DNA from: Furfurilactobacillus milii
GTDB lineage: Bacteria; Bacillota; Bacilli; Lactobacillales; Lactobacillaceae
Direction of reading: 5' to 3'
NCBI RefSeq assembly: GCF_009864005.1
Contig: NZ_WEZQ01000027.1
Location: 34,284 to 98,283, forward strand
DNA: 64,000 nucleotides
The notes beneath the pieces were generated by a model, which did not search any database, was not told where the DNA came from, and saw only the letters and a program-made list of their open reading frames with translations. Made by a program: the position numbers and the translations under genes. This document shows, one piece after another, positions 24,542 through 34,297 of this stretch (position 1 is its first letter; each line of letters begins with the position of its first letter).

Positions 24542-25417
24542 TTATAGTGGGTGACGAGAGTTGAATCCCGCGTATATCAGTAAAGAAGCTGCTACCGAAG
24601 CATTCAAACTTTGCACATGACCGACCATTGGAATGGTCAGCATTTCGTCAACTGTCTTCTTCAATAGCGCCGAAATCCCCTTGCCTTCGTTACCAATAAC
24701 TAACGCGGTTGGGCCGGTCGCATCCCACTGACGGAAGTCCTTGCCCTTCATATCGGTGCCAAAAATCCATAGACCACGATCCTTCAACTCCTTAACGGTC
24801 GCAACTAGATTTGTCACCCGTGCAACTGGCACATGCTCAATGGCACCTGTAGACGTTTTCGCCACAACAGATGTTAGCCCAACAGCACGACGTTTAGGAA
24901 TAATAACACCATGAACACCCGCCGCATCAGCGGTCCGTAAAATCGAGCCCAAGTTGTGCGGATCTTCAATAGAATCCAAAATCAAGAAAAACGGTGCTTC
25001 CTGAGCCTGTTCGGCTTTAGCAAACAAATCATCAACGCTAGCGTAGGCAAACGGTGGAATGGCAAGGACAACCCCCTGATGGTTTTGACCATTTGTCATA
25101 AAGTCGAGTTTCTTTTTAGGAACGGTACTCATCACAAGATGTCGCCCTGTCGCCAACGATTCAATATTGCGAATTGCATCCGCACGCAAACCCTCTTGAA
25201 TAAAGACTTTATTAATTTGTTGATTTGAAGCCAAGGCCGCCTCGACTGGGTGTCGGCCAATAATAAAGTCCGTCGATGAATCATCATTCTGATCCGACTT
25301 TTGCGTCACCTTAACATCACGTTCTTTATGTTCGCCACTTTTGCGGCGTTGAGGACGCGACTTGTGGTCATTAAACCGATCATTATGTTGACCGTTTCGT
25401 TGTTGTTTTTCTGCCAT
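24542..25417 (-). CDS. rlmB: 23S rRNA (guanosine2251-2'-O)-methyltransferase RlmB (TrmH family)
   Basis: SPOUT methyltransferase, 291 residues. A basic, low-complexity N-terminal tail (about 1-55, rich in Arg/Lys/Gln/Asp) precedes an L30e-like substrate-binding domain (IIGRHPVEAALASNQQINKV). The knotted catalytic domain carries the three TrmH motifs: LDSIEDPHNLGSILRTADA, ALVIGNEGKGIS, and IPMVGHVQSLNASVAASLL. AAGGATAGAAAT precedes the ATG at 25417, four bases after the mrnC stop codon, so the two are coupled. Confidence 0.94.
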   Translation of the reverse strand: MAEKQQRNGQHNDRFNDHKSRPQRRKSGEHKERDVKVTQKSDQNDDSSTDFIIGRHPVEAALASNQQINKVFIQEGLRADAIRNIESLATGRHLVMSTVPKKKLDFMTNGQNHQGVVLAIPPFAYASVDDLFAKAEQAQEAPFFLILDSIEDPHNLGSILRTADAAGVHGVIIPKRRAVGLTSVVAKTSTGAIEHVPVARVTNLVATVKELKDRGLWIFGTDMKGKDFRQWDATGPTALVIGNEGKGISALLKKTVDEMLTIPMVGHVQSLNASVAASLLIYAGFNSRHPL

Positions 25418-25421
25418 ATTT

Positions 25422-25832
25422 CTATCCTTCCGTTCTTCCCGACTCAACTTGATCAATGCACCACTGAGCTAACCAATCCGTGCGTTCCTGCTGAGCAGTG
25501 AGCTTAAGATAGCCAAAGATAGCTTCAAAACCAGTCGAAATTCGATACGTCACAATATTAGTATTCTTTGCACTGTGATGAGTGGTCGCGTTACGACCAT
25601 GCTTAAACATTGTCGTTTCCTCTTCCGTTAATACCTCATCCGTTTGCATCAATTTGATCAATGCAGCTTGTGCCTTTGCCGAAACAAAGTGCGTTGCATG
25701 ATGATGTAACTTTGTCGGCACCGTGTAACCTTGCTCAATCAAGTGTTGACGAATGTATACTTCATACACCGCATCACCTAAATAAGCTAATGTCATTCCA
25801 TTTAATTCTCGATAATTAACTTCTTCAGTCAT
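25422..25832 (-). CDS. mrnC: Mini-ribonuclease 3 (MrnC)
   Basis: RNase III catalytic domain without a dsRNA-binding domain; matures 23S rRNA. 136 residues with the diagnostic [14 protein letters not shown] (about 14-27; Asp as metal ligand) and [12 protein letters not shown] followed by [16 protein letters not shown]. The start at 25832 overlaps the cysS stop (ATGACTGA) and has AAGGAAACAA upstream. The cysS-mrnC-rlmB order is conserved in Firmicutes. Confidence 0.95.
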   Translation of the reverse strand: MTEEVNYRELNGMTLAYLGDAVYEVYIRQHLIEQGYTVPTKLHHHATHFVSAKAQAALIKLMQTDEVLTEEETTMFKHGRNATTHHSAKNTNIVTYRISTGFEAIFGYLKLTAQQERTDWLAQWCIDQVESGRTEG

Positions 25833-27240
25833 TTGTTTCCTTCCGCCAACGTGTTCCTTGGGGAGTATCCTCAAGAATAATGCCGCGTGCTTTTAGTTCA
25901 TCACGGATGTCATCACTACGCTGGAAGTCCTTATTTTTTCGTGCAGCTAAACGTTCGTCAATCAATGCCTGAATTTCCTCATCGGCAGTATCTGCATCCG
26001 TAAGTTCAATCCCGAACACTGATAGTAGCGTCGACAATAACGTTTTAAGGTTAACGAGTGTCTTTTTAGCAACGGTACTTTCATTAAGGTAAACGTTGAT
26101 TAACTTGGCTAATTCATACACGGCCGCGATTCCATTTTGAACGTTAAAATCGTCGTCCATTGCGTTTTCAAAAGCAACTTGCTGTTGTTTAGCTTGTGCT
26201 TCGATTGCTTCATCTTGACCATCTTTGGCATCGCTCATTCGATAATTTAAATTATTAAATGTCGTTTGCAAACGAGCCAGGTTATTCTTGGCATCCTGTA
26301 AGTTACCGCTGGTGTATTGGATTGGTCGCCGATACTGAGTTGTCGCCATAAAGAATCGAACGGCCTGCGGATCTTCACGTTGATTCATTTCACGTAAGGT
26401 CACAAAGTTTCCAAGTGACTTACTCATTTTTTCGTTTTCATCACCAACAGTCACAAATCCATTGTGCATCCAGTAACGGGCAAACTTTTTTCCAGTGTGT
26501 GCCTCGCTTTGAGCAATTTCATTGGTGTGATGGGGAAAAATTAAATCCTGGCCACCGCCATGGATATCAAACGTATCACCCAAATACTTGGTCGACATTA
26601 CTGAACACTCGATATGCCAACCTGGCCGCCCCATGCCCCATGGTGATTGCCATGAAATTTCGCCTGGCTTAGCCGCTTTCCATAACGCGAAATCAATTGG
26701 ATCCTCTTTTTTGGCATTGTCACCGTCGTCAACACGGTCACTCGCGCCATTCTCTAAATCATCTAACGATTCATGAACGAGTTGGGTGTAATCAGGAAAC
26801 TTACGTGCGCGATAGTACACATCGCCAGCAGACTCGTAAGCAAACCCCTTATCTACCAGGTCTGCGACAAAATCAACAATGTCTGAAATATTTTCCGTCG
26901 CCCGTGGATTAACAGTTGCCCGCTCAACATTCAACGGCTTTGTGTCCTCAAAATAAGCATTGATGAAACGATTGCCCAATTCTGGCACGGTAATGCCTTC
27001 TTTGGCCGCTTCATTAATCATCTTATCGTCCACATCTGTGAAGTTCGAAACATATTTCACTTGGTAACCCTTGTATTCAAAATATCGCCGAATGGTATCA
27101 AACGCGACAACCGAGCGTGCATTACCGATATGAATGTAGTTATACACGGTTGGACCACAGACGTACATATTGACCTGGCCTTTATGCAACGGAATAAAGT
27201 CTTCTTTTTGCCGCGTAAGTGTATTAAAAATCTGAATCAC
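25825..27240 (-). CDS. cysS: Cysteinyl-tRNA synthetase (GTG start)
   Basis: Class I synthetase, 471 residues. Cys28 (zinc ligand in VCGPTVYNY), HIGN (37-40) as the HIGH motif, WHIECSVMS and [20 protein letters not shown] for zinc binding, and KMSKSLGN (about 266-273) are all present. The GTG start follows AAGGGGAGCGTTACC. A 623 nt gap containing repeat copy A separates it from gltX. On the minus strand the repeat would form part of the cysS leader. I see no T-box core (GGTGGNACCGCG) in that gap. Confidence 0.97.
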   Translation of the reverse strand: MIQIFNTLTRQKEDFIPLHKGQVNMYVCGPTVYNYIHIGNARSVVAFDTIRRYFEYKGYQVKYVSNFTDVDDKMINEAAKEGITVPELGNRFINAYFEDTKPLNVERATVNPRATENISDIVDFVADLVDKGFAYESAGDVYYRARKFPDYTQLVHESLDDLENGASDRVDDGDNAKKEDPIDFALWKAAKPGEISWQSPWGMGRPGWHIECSVMSTKYLGDTFDIHGGGQDLIFPHHTNEIAQSEAHTGKKFARYWMHNGFVTVGDENEKMSKSLGNFVTLREMNQREDPQAVRFFMATTQYRRPIQYTSGNLQDAKNNLARLQTTFNNLNYRMSDAKDGQDEAIEAQAKQQQVAFENAMDDDFNVQNGIAAVYELAKLINVYLNESTVAKKTLVNLKTLLSTLLSVFGIELTDADTADEEIQALIDERLAARKNKDFQRSDDIRDELKARGIILEDTPQGTRWRKETND

Positions 27241-27342
27241 GGTAACGCTCCCCTTCTCGAAAGATTAAGTTATAGTGATTTTACCATAGTTTAGGCTATT
27301 AACGCGATTACGGTAATTCACCGTGGTTAGCGTTTAATCTGT

Positions 27343-27799
27343 CCGTTCCGCTGACTGGAGACGCCGTTCCGTGTGGACCGGGTTCAACCCGCACAAAACG
27401 CGGTTTTTACCCTCGATTATGAGCTGAAAACCACATCTCATAACTCGTCCCACACCACTAAATGGCCAACCCCATGCCATTAAGTGGTGTCGACACGGAA
27501 CTATGTCTCCAGTCATCTTCACTCATATAACAGCATCACGTCAGCACTCATTTCAAAGCTATGCAAATCAACCAAGAAACACCGCATTCTGGCAAAAACT
27601 ATGAATATTAGCCGGAGAGCGTCAACAGTGGAACCAAGCCGTGAAGGTGGTGTTAATTCGAACGCTTTTCTCGAATTTACAGCACGGACTGATGTCAAGA
27701 CTCGGGGTTCCACGAGACTTGACGGCGAGGTGAAAGACGGTGTGCTTCCGGCTTGAACCGGTCCCACGGCGGCGTTCCACTGTTGACAACCGTAGGCGA
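27343..27799 (+). repeat. Structured intergenic element, copy A
   Basis: First of three copies of a roughly 450-bp family (others at 54079-54528 and 58077-58520), strand given arbitrarily. Helices: P1 27350-27373/27494-27516, P2 ATGAG/CTCAT (27419-27423/27437-27441), P3 27453-27466/27476-27489, P5 27621-27634/27774-27787 (14 bp, perfect), P6 27647-27661/27671-27685, P7 27694-27704/27713-27723. The interior 27517-27610 is unlike the other copies. A 12-bp helix with one bulged G can join 27375-27387 (GGACCGGGTTCAA) to 27753-27764 (TTGAACCGGTCC). Lies between gltX and cysS. No open frame is shared with copies B and C. Confidence 0.85.
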
Positions 27800-27809
27800 A
27801 GGAAAACAC

Positions 27810-27831
27810 AAAAAAATGCCACCATACGGCA
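27810..27831 (-). terminator. Weak terminator after gltX
   Basis: On the minus strand TGCC-GTATGGT-GGCA is followed by seven U (A-run 27810-27816). The stem is only four bp, so it is a tentative call. It would separate gltX from repeat copy A. Confidence 0.4.
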
Positions 27832-27863
27832 AACTGCACGCATGATGACATATGAGTGGTGAA

Positions 27864-29351
27864 TTAAAGTGTTTCGATTGTGGCTTGAATATTCCGTAAC
27901 GTTGCTTTACGACCCAACAATTCCATTGATTCAGGTAATTGTGGTCCGTGCATTTCATGCGTAGCGGCAATTCGAAGTGGCATGTAAAGTGCACGCCCAC
28001 GAATTTTAGTGTCCTTTTGAATTGACTTAATCGTCTTTTGAATTTGGTAAGCATCAAAGACTGGCAATTTTTCTGCCCGGTTAACAAATTCTGTCAACAC
28101 TGTCTTCGCCGTTTCGGCGGCTAGTTCAGCTTTGGCTTCATCATTAATTTGAGCAGGTTCTTGGAAGAACACATCTTTACTCATCTCAACAATTTGAGCA
28201 GTGTATGACATTTGTTGTTTGTACAGGCTAACCAGCTTACGAACCCATTCCAAATGTAACTGGTTAGGATCCTTTTCAACTAAACCAGCGTTAATCAGTT
28301 CTTTCAAGCTGCTGTCGAAGATCTCGTCTTCTGGCGCTGCTTTTACATACTGGTTGTTGATCCATTCCAATTTCTTACCATCAAATTTGGCTGGTGATTT
28401 GGACAACCGTTTTTCGTCAAACATCTTAATCAGATCTTGACGAGAGAAGATTTCATCTTCACCAACTGGTGACCAACCCAATAAGGTGATGAAGTTCAAC
28501 ATGGCATCTGGTAAGTAGCCAAGCTCACGGTATTGTTCAATAAATTGAAGCACCGTTTCATCACGTTTGGACAGTTTCTTACCTGTTTCAGTGTTGATAA
28601 TCAAAGTCATGTGACCAAAAATTGGTGCTTCCCAGCCAAAGGCTTCATAGATCATCAATTGCTTAGGTGTATTGGCGATGTGGTCATCCCCACGTAAGAC
28701 GTGACTGATTTCCATCATGTGGTCGTCGACAACAACAGCGAAGTTGTAAGTTGGCATGCCATCACGTTTTTGAATGACCCAGTCACCACCGATGGTATCT
28801 GAGTTAATCGAAATCTTGCCCTTAACAATATCATCCCAACCGTATTCGCGATTCTTAGGAACACGGAAACGAACAACAGGTTCCAAGCCAGCCGCTTCAG
28901 CTTTTGCTTGAGCAGCCTTAATTTCATCATCACTCATGCCTTCATATTCGTAAACATAGTGAGGTGCTTCTTTGTTAGCCTTTTGTTTTTCACGGTCAGC
29001 AGTTAGTTCAGCTTCCGTTCGGTAAGACTTGTAGGCCAAGCCACGATCCAATAAATCTTGAATCAGCTTAACATAGATATCCTTCCGCTCGGATTGACGA
29101 TATGGACCGAAATCCCCGGGCTTGTCGGGACCTTCATCCCAGTCAATTCCCAACCATTTTAGATTGTCCAACTGACTTTTTTCACCGTCAGCCACGTTCC
29201 GTTTGGTATCCGTATCTTCAATCCGAATCACAAACGTTCCTTTATTGTGCCGCGCAAATAAATAGTTAAATAGCGCGGTACGGGCATTACCAATGTGCAA
29301 ATGTCCAGTTGGTGACGGTGCGTAACGCACCCGAATTTTGTTCTTGGCCAA
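27864..29351 (-). CDS. gltX: Glutamyl-tRNA synthetase (TTG start)
   Basis: Class I synthetase, 495 residues. [20 protein letters not shown] (9-28) contains the HIGH-type motif, KLSKRDE (about 259-265) is the KMSKS equivalent, and the C-terminal anticodon-binding domain is intact. The start codon is TTG, with AAAGAGGCGCTGATT upstream; the next Met is far inside. In lactobacilli this enzyme usually also charges tRNA-Gln for the amidotransferase route. Follows yacL with its own upstream region. Confidence 0.96.
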   Translation of the reverse strand: MAKNKIRVRYAPSPTGHLHIGNARTALFNYLFARHNKGTFVIRIEDTDTKRNVADGEKSQLDNLKWLGIDWDEGPDKPGDFGPYRQSERKDIYVKLIQDLLDRGLAYKSYRTEAELTADREKQKANKEAPHYVYEYEGMSDDEIKAAQAKAEAAGLEPVVRFRVPKNREYGWDDIVKGKISINSDTIGGDWVIQKRDGMPTYNFAVVVDDHMMEISHVLRGDDHIANTPKQLMIYEAFGWEAPIFGHMTLIINTETGKKLSKRDETVLQFIEQYRELGYLPDAMLNFITLLGWSPVGEDEIFSRQDLIKMFDEKRLSKSPAKFDGKKLEWINNQYVKAAPEDEIFDSSLKELINAGLVEKDPNQLHLEWVRKLVSLYKQQMSYTAQIVEMSKDVFFQEPAQINDEAKAELAAETAKTVLTEFVNRAEKLPVFDAYQIQKTIKSIQKDTKIRGRALYMPLRIAATHEMHGPQLPESMELLGRKATLRNIQATIETL

Positions 29352-29485
29352 AATCAGCGCCTCTTTCTATATAAAAAATTGATGTGTCTTAGGTTAATGT
29401 TACCGTTTTAGCATCAAACTTTCAAATTCTTTCATTTTATGATGCTGCGCGAATGCCTTGCAGCGCGTATTTTGTTTGTCAAACT

Positions 29486-29525
29486 AAAAAAGTGACCTCA
29501 CGTATTGAAACGCTTAGTCACTTTC
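29486..29525 (-). terminator. Terminator after yacL
   Basis: AAAAAAGTGAC (29486-29496) pairs with GTCACTTT (29517-29524), with a 20-base apical region that pairs weakly. Minus-strand U-run. Lies 33 nt beyond the yacL stop codon. Confidence 0.75.
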
Positions 29526-29558
29526 CTATTCACAGTCTAATTAACCGACAACCAGTAC

Positions 29559-30863
29559 CTAGTTTTTCCGTTTCTTAGCTGCTCTGTGATTCTTCTTAGC
29601 AGGTGTCTTAGTGCCGCGAACCGTTCGATCAACGGTGTTGTCGACGGCACTAGAACTGGCCGAAGCTTTTGCAGAATTGCTTGCGGCAGTCTGCGATTGT
29701 GTCGAACTACTCTCGCTGGTTGCCTGACTATTGCCACTTGTCGCTTTATCACTGATGCCACGCGTAGAGTGCGTTGGTTTCGCAAAAATCATTCGCCCAG
29801 CATCCGTTTGTAAAGCACTCGTGACAGTCACATCAATGTGGTCGTTAATAAAGTAGCGCCCATCTTCGACAACGACCATCGTGCCGTCATCCAGATACGC
29901 AACCCCTTGTTGACGTTCAGTCCCATTTTTAACCACCATAACGTTCAGCAGCTCACCGGGAATTACCCGTGGTTTAAGCGACTTAGCTAAGGCGTTAATA
30001 TTCATAATCTGAACATTTTGGAACTGACTGACCTTGTTTAGGTTGTAGTCATTGGTAACAACAACTGCCTGTAACTGTTTAGCCAGTTCAATCAGCTTAT
30101 CGTCCACTTCAGGAATGTCTTCAAAATCACCTTCGTACATTTCAATCGGCATGACTTTTTCACTTTGCAATTTATTCAAAATGTCCAAGCCTCGACGTCC
30201 ACGCACACGCTTGATGCTGTCACTAGAATCCGCAATGTATTGTAGTTCATGCAATACAAAATTCGGTACCAACAACGTGCCTTCAAGGAATCCGGTCTTA
30301 ATGATGTCGTAAATTCGGCCATCAATCAGAATATTGGTATCCAAGATTTTATAGTGATGGAAATTGGGTTCACTTTCATCCAGAATTTCGCCAGTATCCG
30401 ATGTGCGTTTGTTACGACGAAAGCCGAGTGCAAATAATCGCCGCCATTCATCTGTTCGTGTAGTCCCAATTCGAAAACCGAGATATCCCATCAGCAGCAT
30501 TAACACAACCGGAATCAGGGTATTGGTGACAAACCAACTGGTCCGGAAGAACACCGTCGAAATCAGAATAGCAAATACCAAACCGACGATAATGCCTAAA
30601 CTTCCGAACAGAATGTAAATCGGACTTTGCTTAGCCAGATACTTTTCTAAGCGATTAACAAGTTTTTCAAGGTACCCGACCAACAGGAACGAAAGAAAAT
30701 ACAGAATAATTGCACCAAGTACGGCGTTGGTCAAAAAGTTATTGATAATGTGATTTTGGGCAAGACCGGTTACCTCCCACAGAACTGGGAAAAATCTGAA
30801 GCCTAAGCCAACACCACCAATCACAAATAACAATTGAATCACGAGTCTTTTCGTCATTTTCAT
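29559..30863 (-). CDS. yacL: PIN/TRAM-domain membrane protein YacL
   Basis: 434 residues. Four membrane segments (about 5-120) are followed by a PIN nuclease-like domain with the acidic residues in KILDTNILIDGRI (about 170-182), LQYIADSSD and VVTNDYNLNKV, then a TRAM domain (about 300-365). After the TRAM domain comes an unusual Ser/Thr/Ala/Gln-rich tail (about 372-415) ending in a basic KTPAKKNHRAAKKRKN. The tail is not part of the Bacillus protein as I know it. GGAGGTGAAGATAG precedes the ATG. It follows radA by 54 nt, the conserved order radA-yacL-gltX. Substrate unknown; probably RNA. Confidence 0.9.
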   Translation of the reverse strand: MKMTKRLVIQLLFVIGGVGLGFRFFPVLWEVTGLAQNHIINNFLTNAVLGAIILYFLSFLLVGYLEKLVNRLEKYLAKQSPIYILFGSLGIIVGLVFAILISTVFFRTSWFVTNTLIPVVLMLLMGYLGFRIGTTRTDEWRRLFALGFRRNKRTSDTGEILDESEPNFHHYKILDTNILIDGRIYDIIKTGFLEGTLLVPNFVLHELQYIADSSDSIKRVRGRRGLDILNKLQSEKVMPIEMYEGDFEDIPEVDDKLIELAKQLQAVVVTNDYNLNKVSQFQNVQIMNINALAKSLKPRVIPGELLNVMVVKNGTERQQGVAYLDDGTMVVVEDGRYFINDHIDVTVTSALQTDAGRMIFAKPTHSTRGISDKATSGNSQATSESSSTQSQTAASNSAKASASSSAVDNTVDRTVRGTKTPAKKNHRAAKKRKN

Positions 30864-30917
30864 CTATCTTCACCTCCTCTCAATGTCATTATTAAATCCA
30901 CAAGGGTTCTTGTAATG

Positions 30918-32285
30918 TTAAGCCAAGGCTAGTTTTAGCGCTTGACTGATCGTTGTCACACCAATTACTTCAATATCAGTGGGCGGCGTCCATCCCTGAA
31001 GATTATTCTTTGGTATATAAATTCGCTTGAATCCAAGCTTCTGTGCCTCAGCAACCCGCTGTTCAATCCGGTTAACACGCCGAATTTCACCGGTCAAGCC
31101 AACCTCGCCCACAAAACTATCACTCGGATTTGTCTCCTTATCGCGATAGCTAGACGCGATTGCCACAGCAATCGCTAAGTCAATGGCTGGCTCATCGAGC
31201 TTCACACCACCGGCCGCCTTCAAATAAGCGTCCTGGTTTTGCAACATCAAGTTAGCCCGTTTTTCCAAAACGGCCATAATTAGTGATACCCGATTACGAT
31301 CCAAACCCTGGGCAGTCCGTTGGGCATTCCCAAAAACTGAGGGTGTAACCAATGCCTGAACTTCCACCAAGATTGGTCTGGTTCCTTCCATCGACACCAC
31401 GATAGATGAACCAGTAGCACCCGTGAGTCGTTCTTCTAAAAAGATTTCAGATGGGTTAGCCACTTCTCGCAGGCCGTCTTCGCGCATCTCAAAAATTCCT
31501 AGTTCATTAGTTGAACCAAACCGATTTTTTACAGCTCGCAGAATCCGGTATGTGTGGTGCAGATCACCTTCAAAGTACAGAACGGTGTCCACCATGTGTT
31601 CCAAAATCTTTGGTCCGGCGATAGCGCCGCCCTTCGTGACATGACCCACGATAAAAATCGTAATCCGATTTGTTTTCGCAATTTGCATTAACTCGGCCGT
31701 CACTTCACGAATCTGAGAAACTGATCCGACTGCTGAAGTAATATCCGGTTCCTGCATTGTTTGGACCGAATCAATGATGACAAACTCTGGGTTTAATGTC
31801 GTTATTTGTTCACGAATATTACTCATGTCCGTCTCTGGGTAGAGATAAAAATCGTCGCCACCAACACCGAGCCGATCAGCGCGCATCTTAATCTGAGTGG
31901 CACTTTCTTCACCGGATACGTAGAGGACACGGCCCTTGCTCCCCAGCTGACCAGAAACCTGCGTTAATAACGTCGATTTACCAATACCGGGATCACCACC
32001 AATCAAAACGAGTGATCCAGGCACCACACCACCGCCAAGAACACGGTTAAATTCCTTTAAACTGGTTTTGACACGAGGAACCTCTTCAAGGCTGACATCC
32101 TTGATTAATTCGGCCTTAGCTGTTTCACCGCCAAGACTCACCCGTGACTTACGATTGGGAACTTCATCAGCGATTTTCTCTTCAACTAATGTATTCCATT
32201 CACCACAGTTTGGGCAGCGACCCAAATATCGTGGTGAGTTGTAACCACAGTTTTGACAAACAAATTGCGTTTTAGTTTTTGCCAC
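30918..32285 (-). CDS. radA: DNA repair protein RadA (GTG start)
   Basis: RecA-like branch-migration helicase, 455 residues. Zinc ribbon cysteines 10, 13, 24 and 27; Walker A GDPGIGKS (97-104); the RadA-specific KNRFG motif in [15 protein letters not shown]; and a C-terminal Lon-like domain ([18 protein letters not shown]). The start codon is GTG, with AGGAGCATAAG upstream. Follows dut by 166 nt. Confidence 0.97.
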   Translation of the reverse strand: MAKTKTQFVCQNCGYNSPRYLGRCPNCGEWNTLVEEKIADEVPNRKSRVSLGGETAKAELIKDVSLEEVPRVKTSLKEFNRVLGGGVVPGSLVLIGGDPGIGKSTLLTQVSGQLGSKGRVLYVSGEESATQIKMRADRLGVGGDDFYLYPETDMSNIREQITTLNPEFVIIDSVQTMQEPDITSAVGSVSQIREVTAELMQIAKTNRITIFIVGHVTKGGAIAGPKILEHMVDTVLYFEGDLHHTYRILRAVKNRFGSTNELGIFEMREDGLREVANPSEIFLEERLTGATGSSIVVSMEGTRPILVEVQALVTPSVFGNAQRTAQGLDRNRVSLIMAVLEKRANLMLQNQDAYLKAAGGVKLDEPAIDLAIAVAIASSYRDKETNPSDSFVGEVGLTGEIRRVNRIEQRVAEAQKLGFKRIYIPKNNLQGWTPPTDIEVIGVTTISQALKLALA

Positions 32286-32451
32286 CTTATGCTCCTTTTA
32301 CTCTTCGCCGTTGGTCTTACCACAATGATGTTTGACCAATGTTAACCAAACGACGTTCACAGTCTAACATACGTTTTTTCAGCTGTCATTGTTTGCCCAG
32401 CACTTGATAATTTCTTAATTTATTCGCCTAGCTACGTTAACAATTGTTAGC

Positions 32452-32994
32452 TTATTGACCAGACGATCCAAACCCGCCATCGCGCTCGTTATCTGGGGTC
32501 GCTTCGTTGTCAACGGTCAGATAATTCACAAAGATACCTTGAGCAATGCGATCACCCTTTTTGATGTGAACATCACGTAGGCCGTAGTTAACCAACTGAA
32601 CAAAAATCTCCCCGTCATTGCTATCGTTTGAATAGTAGTCCGCATCAATGACGCCAATCCCGTTTGGTAAAATAAGACGGCGTTTTAATGGTCCAGATGA
32701 TCGATTGACCAGCATCAACACTTCGTTGTAGCGCATATAAGCCTTCACACCAGTAGGCACTAAATATGGCTTCAATTCTTTATCAGCCGCTTGCATTAAC
32801 GGGTCACTCACCGTTTCCTTATGCCGCAAGTGCCACAGCACCTTCAAAAAGTTGCGCCGCCAAATGGACGGCAACGTAAAGTCCTCTGAGGCTGCTAGGT
32901 CGTAACCAGCTGCGTATTTTGTTTGTCGCTCTGGCAACGCTATTTTTGTGCCAGCCAACCGTTTAACTATTTCAAAACCACGGTCTCTTGCCAT
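32452..32994 (-). CDS. dut: dUTP diphosphatase (trimeric dUTPase)
   Basis: Hydrolyses dUTP to dUMP and PPi. 180 residues, with the five family motifs visible in part: AAGYDLAASEDFTLP (motif 1), a uridine-binding NGIGVIDADYYSNDSNDGE (motif 3), GDRIAQGIFVNY (motif 4) and the C-terminal GGFGSSGQ (motif 5). An insertion of about 30 residues (around 45-75, FLKVLWHLRHKETVSDPLMQ) before motif 2 is also seen in Lactobacillus and phage-type dUTPases. The Shine-Dalgarno is weak. Upstream of radA. Confidence 0.92.
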   Translation of the reverse strand: MARDRGFEIVKRLAGTKIALPERQTKYAAGYDLAASEDFTLPSIWRRNFLKVLWHLRHKETVSDPLMQAADKELKPYLVPTGVKAYMRYNEVLMLVNRSSGPLKRRLILPNGIGVIDADYYSNDSNDGEIFVQLVNYGLRDVHIKKGDRIAQGIFVNYLTVDNEATPDNERDGGFGSSGQ

Positions 32995-33190
32995 TATTCA
33001 TCACTCACTTTCTTCGACTTGACCAAGCTTTCTAACACAAATGTTCAAAACTTGGCACCATGCTACCTATTATAATGGAAGCGTGTGCACATTAATAGCA
33101 TTCGAAACTGACAGTTAGTTTGGACCCACCATCACTTGAAATATGATAGGATATTAAAGGAACACAGCAACCGTAATGAAAGGAACGCTA

Positions 33191-33463
33191 ATGGATTTTC
33201 AACGTGAAGGACAACGTCTTTTTTTAACTGACCAAGACCAGCTCCAGGCTGAGATTACATTTCCAGTCGTGAATGATCAAACTTGGTTAATGGAACATAT
33301 TTGGGTAAGTGATCGTCCTAATAAACGGCTAGTGGCACGGCAATTATTCGATGCCGTCATTGAATTAGCAGATGTCGCCCACGTCGACCTACTTCCGTTA
33401 GATCCATTTGCCCGCCATATTTTTGCTACGGATCCCGCTGTTAAAAAATACCAACATCATTAA
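33191..33463 (+). CDS. Small GNAT-like N-acetyltransferase (YjdJ/COG2388 type)
   Basis: 90 residues. WLMEHIWVSDRPNKRLVARQLFDAVIELAD carries the Gly-poor acetyl-CoA loop of the compact GNAT branch, followed by LLPLDPFARHIF, the family's HPFA-like end motif. Substrate unknown. The ATG at 33191 is preferred: AAAGGAA lies five bases upstream. Another ATG at 33176 lacks a ribosome binding site. Fifteen bases before rpiA, hence one transcript. Confidence 0.75.
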   Translation: MDFQREGQRLFLTDQDQLQAEITFPVVNDQTWLMEHIWVSDRPNKRLVARQLFDAVIELADVAHVDLLPLDPFARHIFATDPAVKKYQHH

Positions 33464-33478
33464 GGAGCAAATTACATC

Positions 33479-34165
33479 ATGGCAATGACACAAGACGAAT
33501 TGAAGCAACAAGTTGGCCAACGTGCTGTCGACTTTATCGAAGATGGTATGGTTGTCGGTTTAGGAACTGGTTCAACCGTAAAATACATGGTTGATGCACT
33601 TGGCAAACGTGTAAAAGAAGAAGGCCTCAACGTTGTTGGCGTGCCAACATCTGACCGTACCCGGGAACAAGCCCGTTCCCTCGGTATCCCCGTTAAAGGC
33701 ATTGATGACGTTGATCACATTGACCTAACCATCGACGGCGCCGACGAAATCAGCGATGACTTTCAGGGAATCAAGGGTGGTGGCGCTGCGCACCTTTGGG
33801 AAAAGATCGTTGCGACTAACTCCAAGAAAAATATGTGGATTGTGGACGAAAGCAAACTTTCGCATAAGCTTGGTAGTTTTCCCTTACCGCTTGAAGTCAT
33901 TCCTTACGGCTCTTCACAAGTTGTTAAAAAATTGGCGGCCAAGGGATACAAACCAGAGGTTCGGATGCGCAATGGTCAACACGTTTTGACCGATTCCAAG
34001 AACTATGTTGTTGACCTTCACCTCGGTGAAATCGATCATCCTCACGAATTAGCTAACGAATTGATTCAAATGGTCGGTGTGGTTGAACAAGGCTTATTTT
34101 TAGATACGGTCAACACCGTTATTGTTGGACGCCCAGACGGCCCTGAAGTGCTTCAAGCCCGTTAG
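33479..34165 (+). CDS. rpiA: Ribose-5-phosphate isomerase A
   Basis: Interconverts ribose-5-phosphate and ribulose-5-phosphate. 228 residues with [16 protein letters not shown] (about 26-41), DGADEI (about 86-91), [14 protein letters not shown] (about 97-110), and the DESKL catalytic stretch. AAGGAG precedes the ATG. Functionally linked to the transketolase gene 14 kb downstream. Confidence 0.96.
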   Translation: MAMTQDELKQQVGQRAVDFIEDGMVVGLGTGSTVKYMVDALGKRVKEEGLNVVGVPTSDRTREQARSLGIPVKGIDDVDHIDLTIDGADEISDDFQGIKGGGAAHLWEKIVATNSKKNMWIVDESKLSHKLGSFPLPLEVIPYGSSQVVKKLAAKGYKPEVRMRNGQHVLTDSKNYVVDLHLGEIDHPHELANELIQMVGVVEQGLFLDTVNTVIVGRPDGPEVLQAR

Positions 34166-34200
34166 TTTGCTAACAAACAATCAAACAGTACTCTAGTAAC

Positions 34201-34245
34201 ACAAAAACGACGTTCATGGGAAAATCCATGAACGTCGTTTTTGTG
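34201..34245. terminator. Bidirectional terminator between rpiA and the PAP2 gene
   Basis: Perfect 19-bp inverted repeat ACAAAAACGACGTTCATGG (34201-34219) and its complement (34226-34244) around a six-base loop, with A- and T-runs built into the stem. Confidence 0.92.
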
Positions 34246-34297
34246 TTGCCTAAGAAAGTTGGACCTTGTTATGCCCGCTTCACCTTATATCAATTGA

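Noticed and set aside
27241..27863. T-box leader for cysS in the repeat copy A gap
   Set aside because: Neither strand carries the T-box core (GGTGGNACCGCG), and the same element occurs before unrelated genes (MFS, helD).
27484..28087. Several open frames of 62-130 codons in and around repeat copy A
   Set aside because: They overlap the conserved hairpins or gltX, and the frames are not kept in copies B and C because of length differences between helices.
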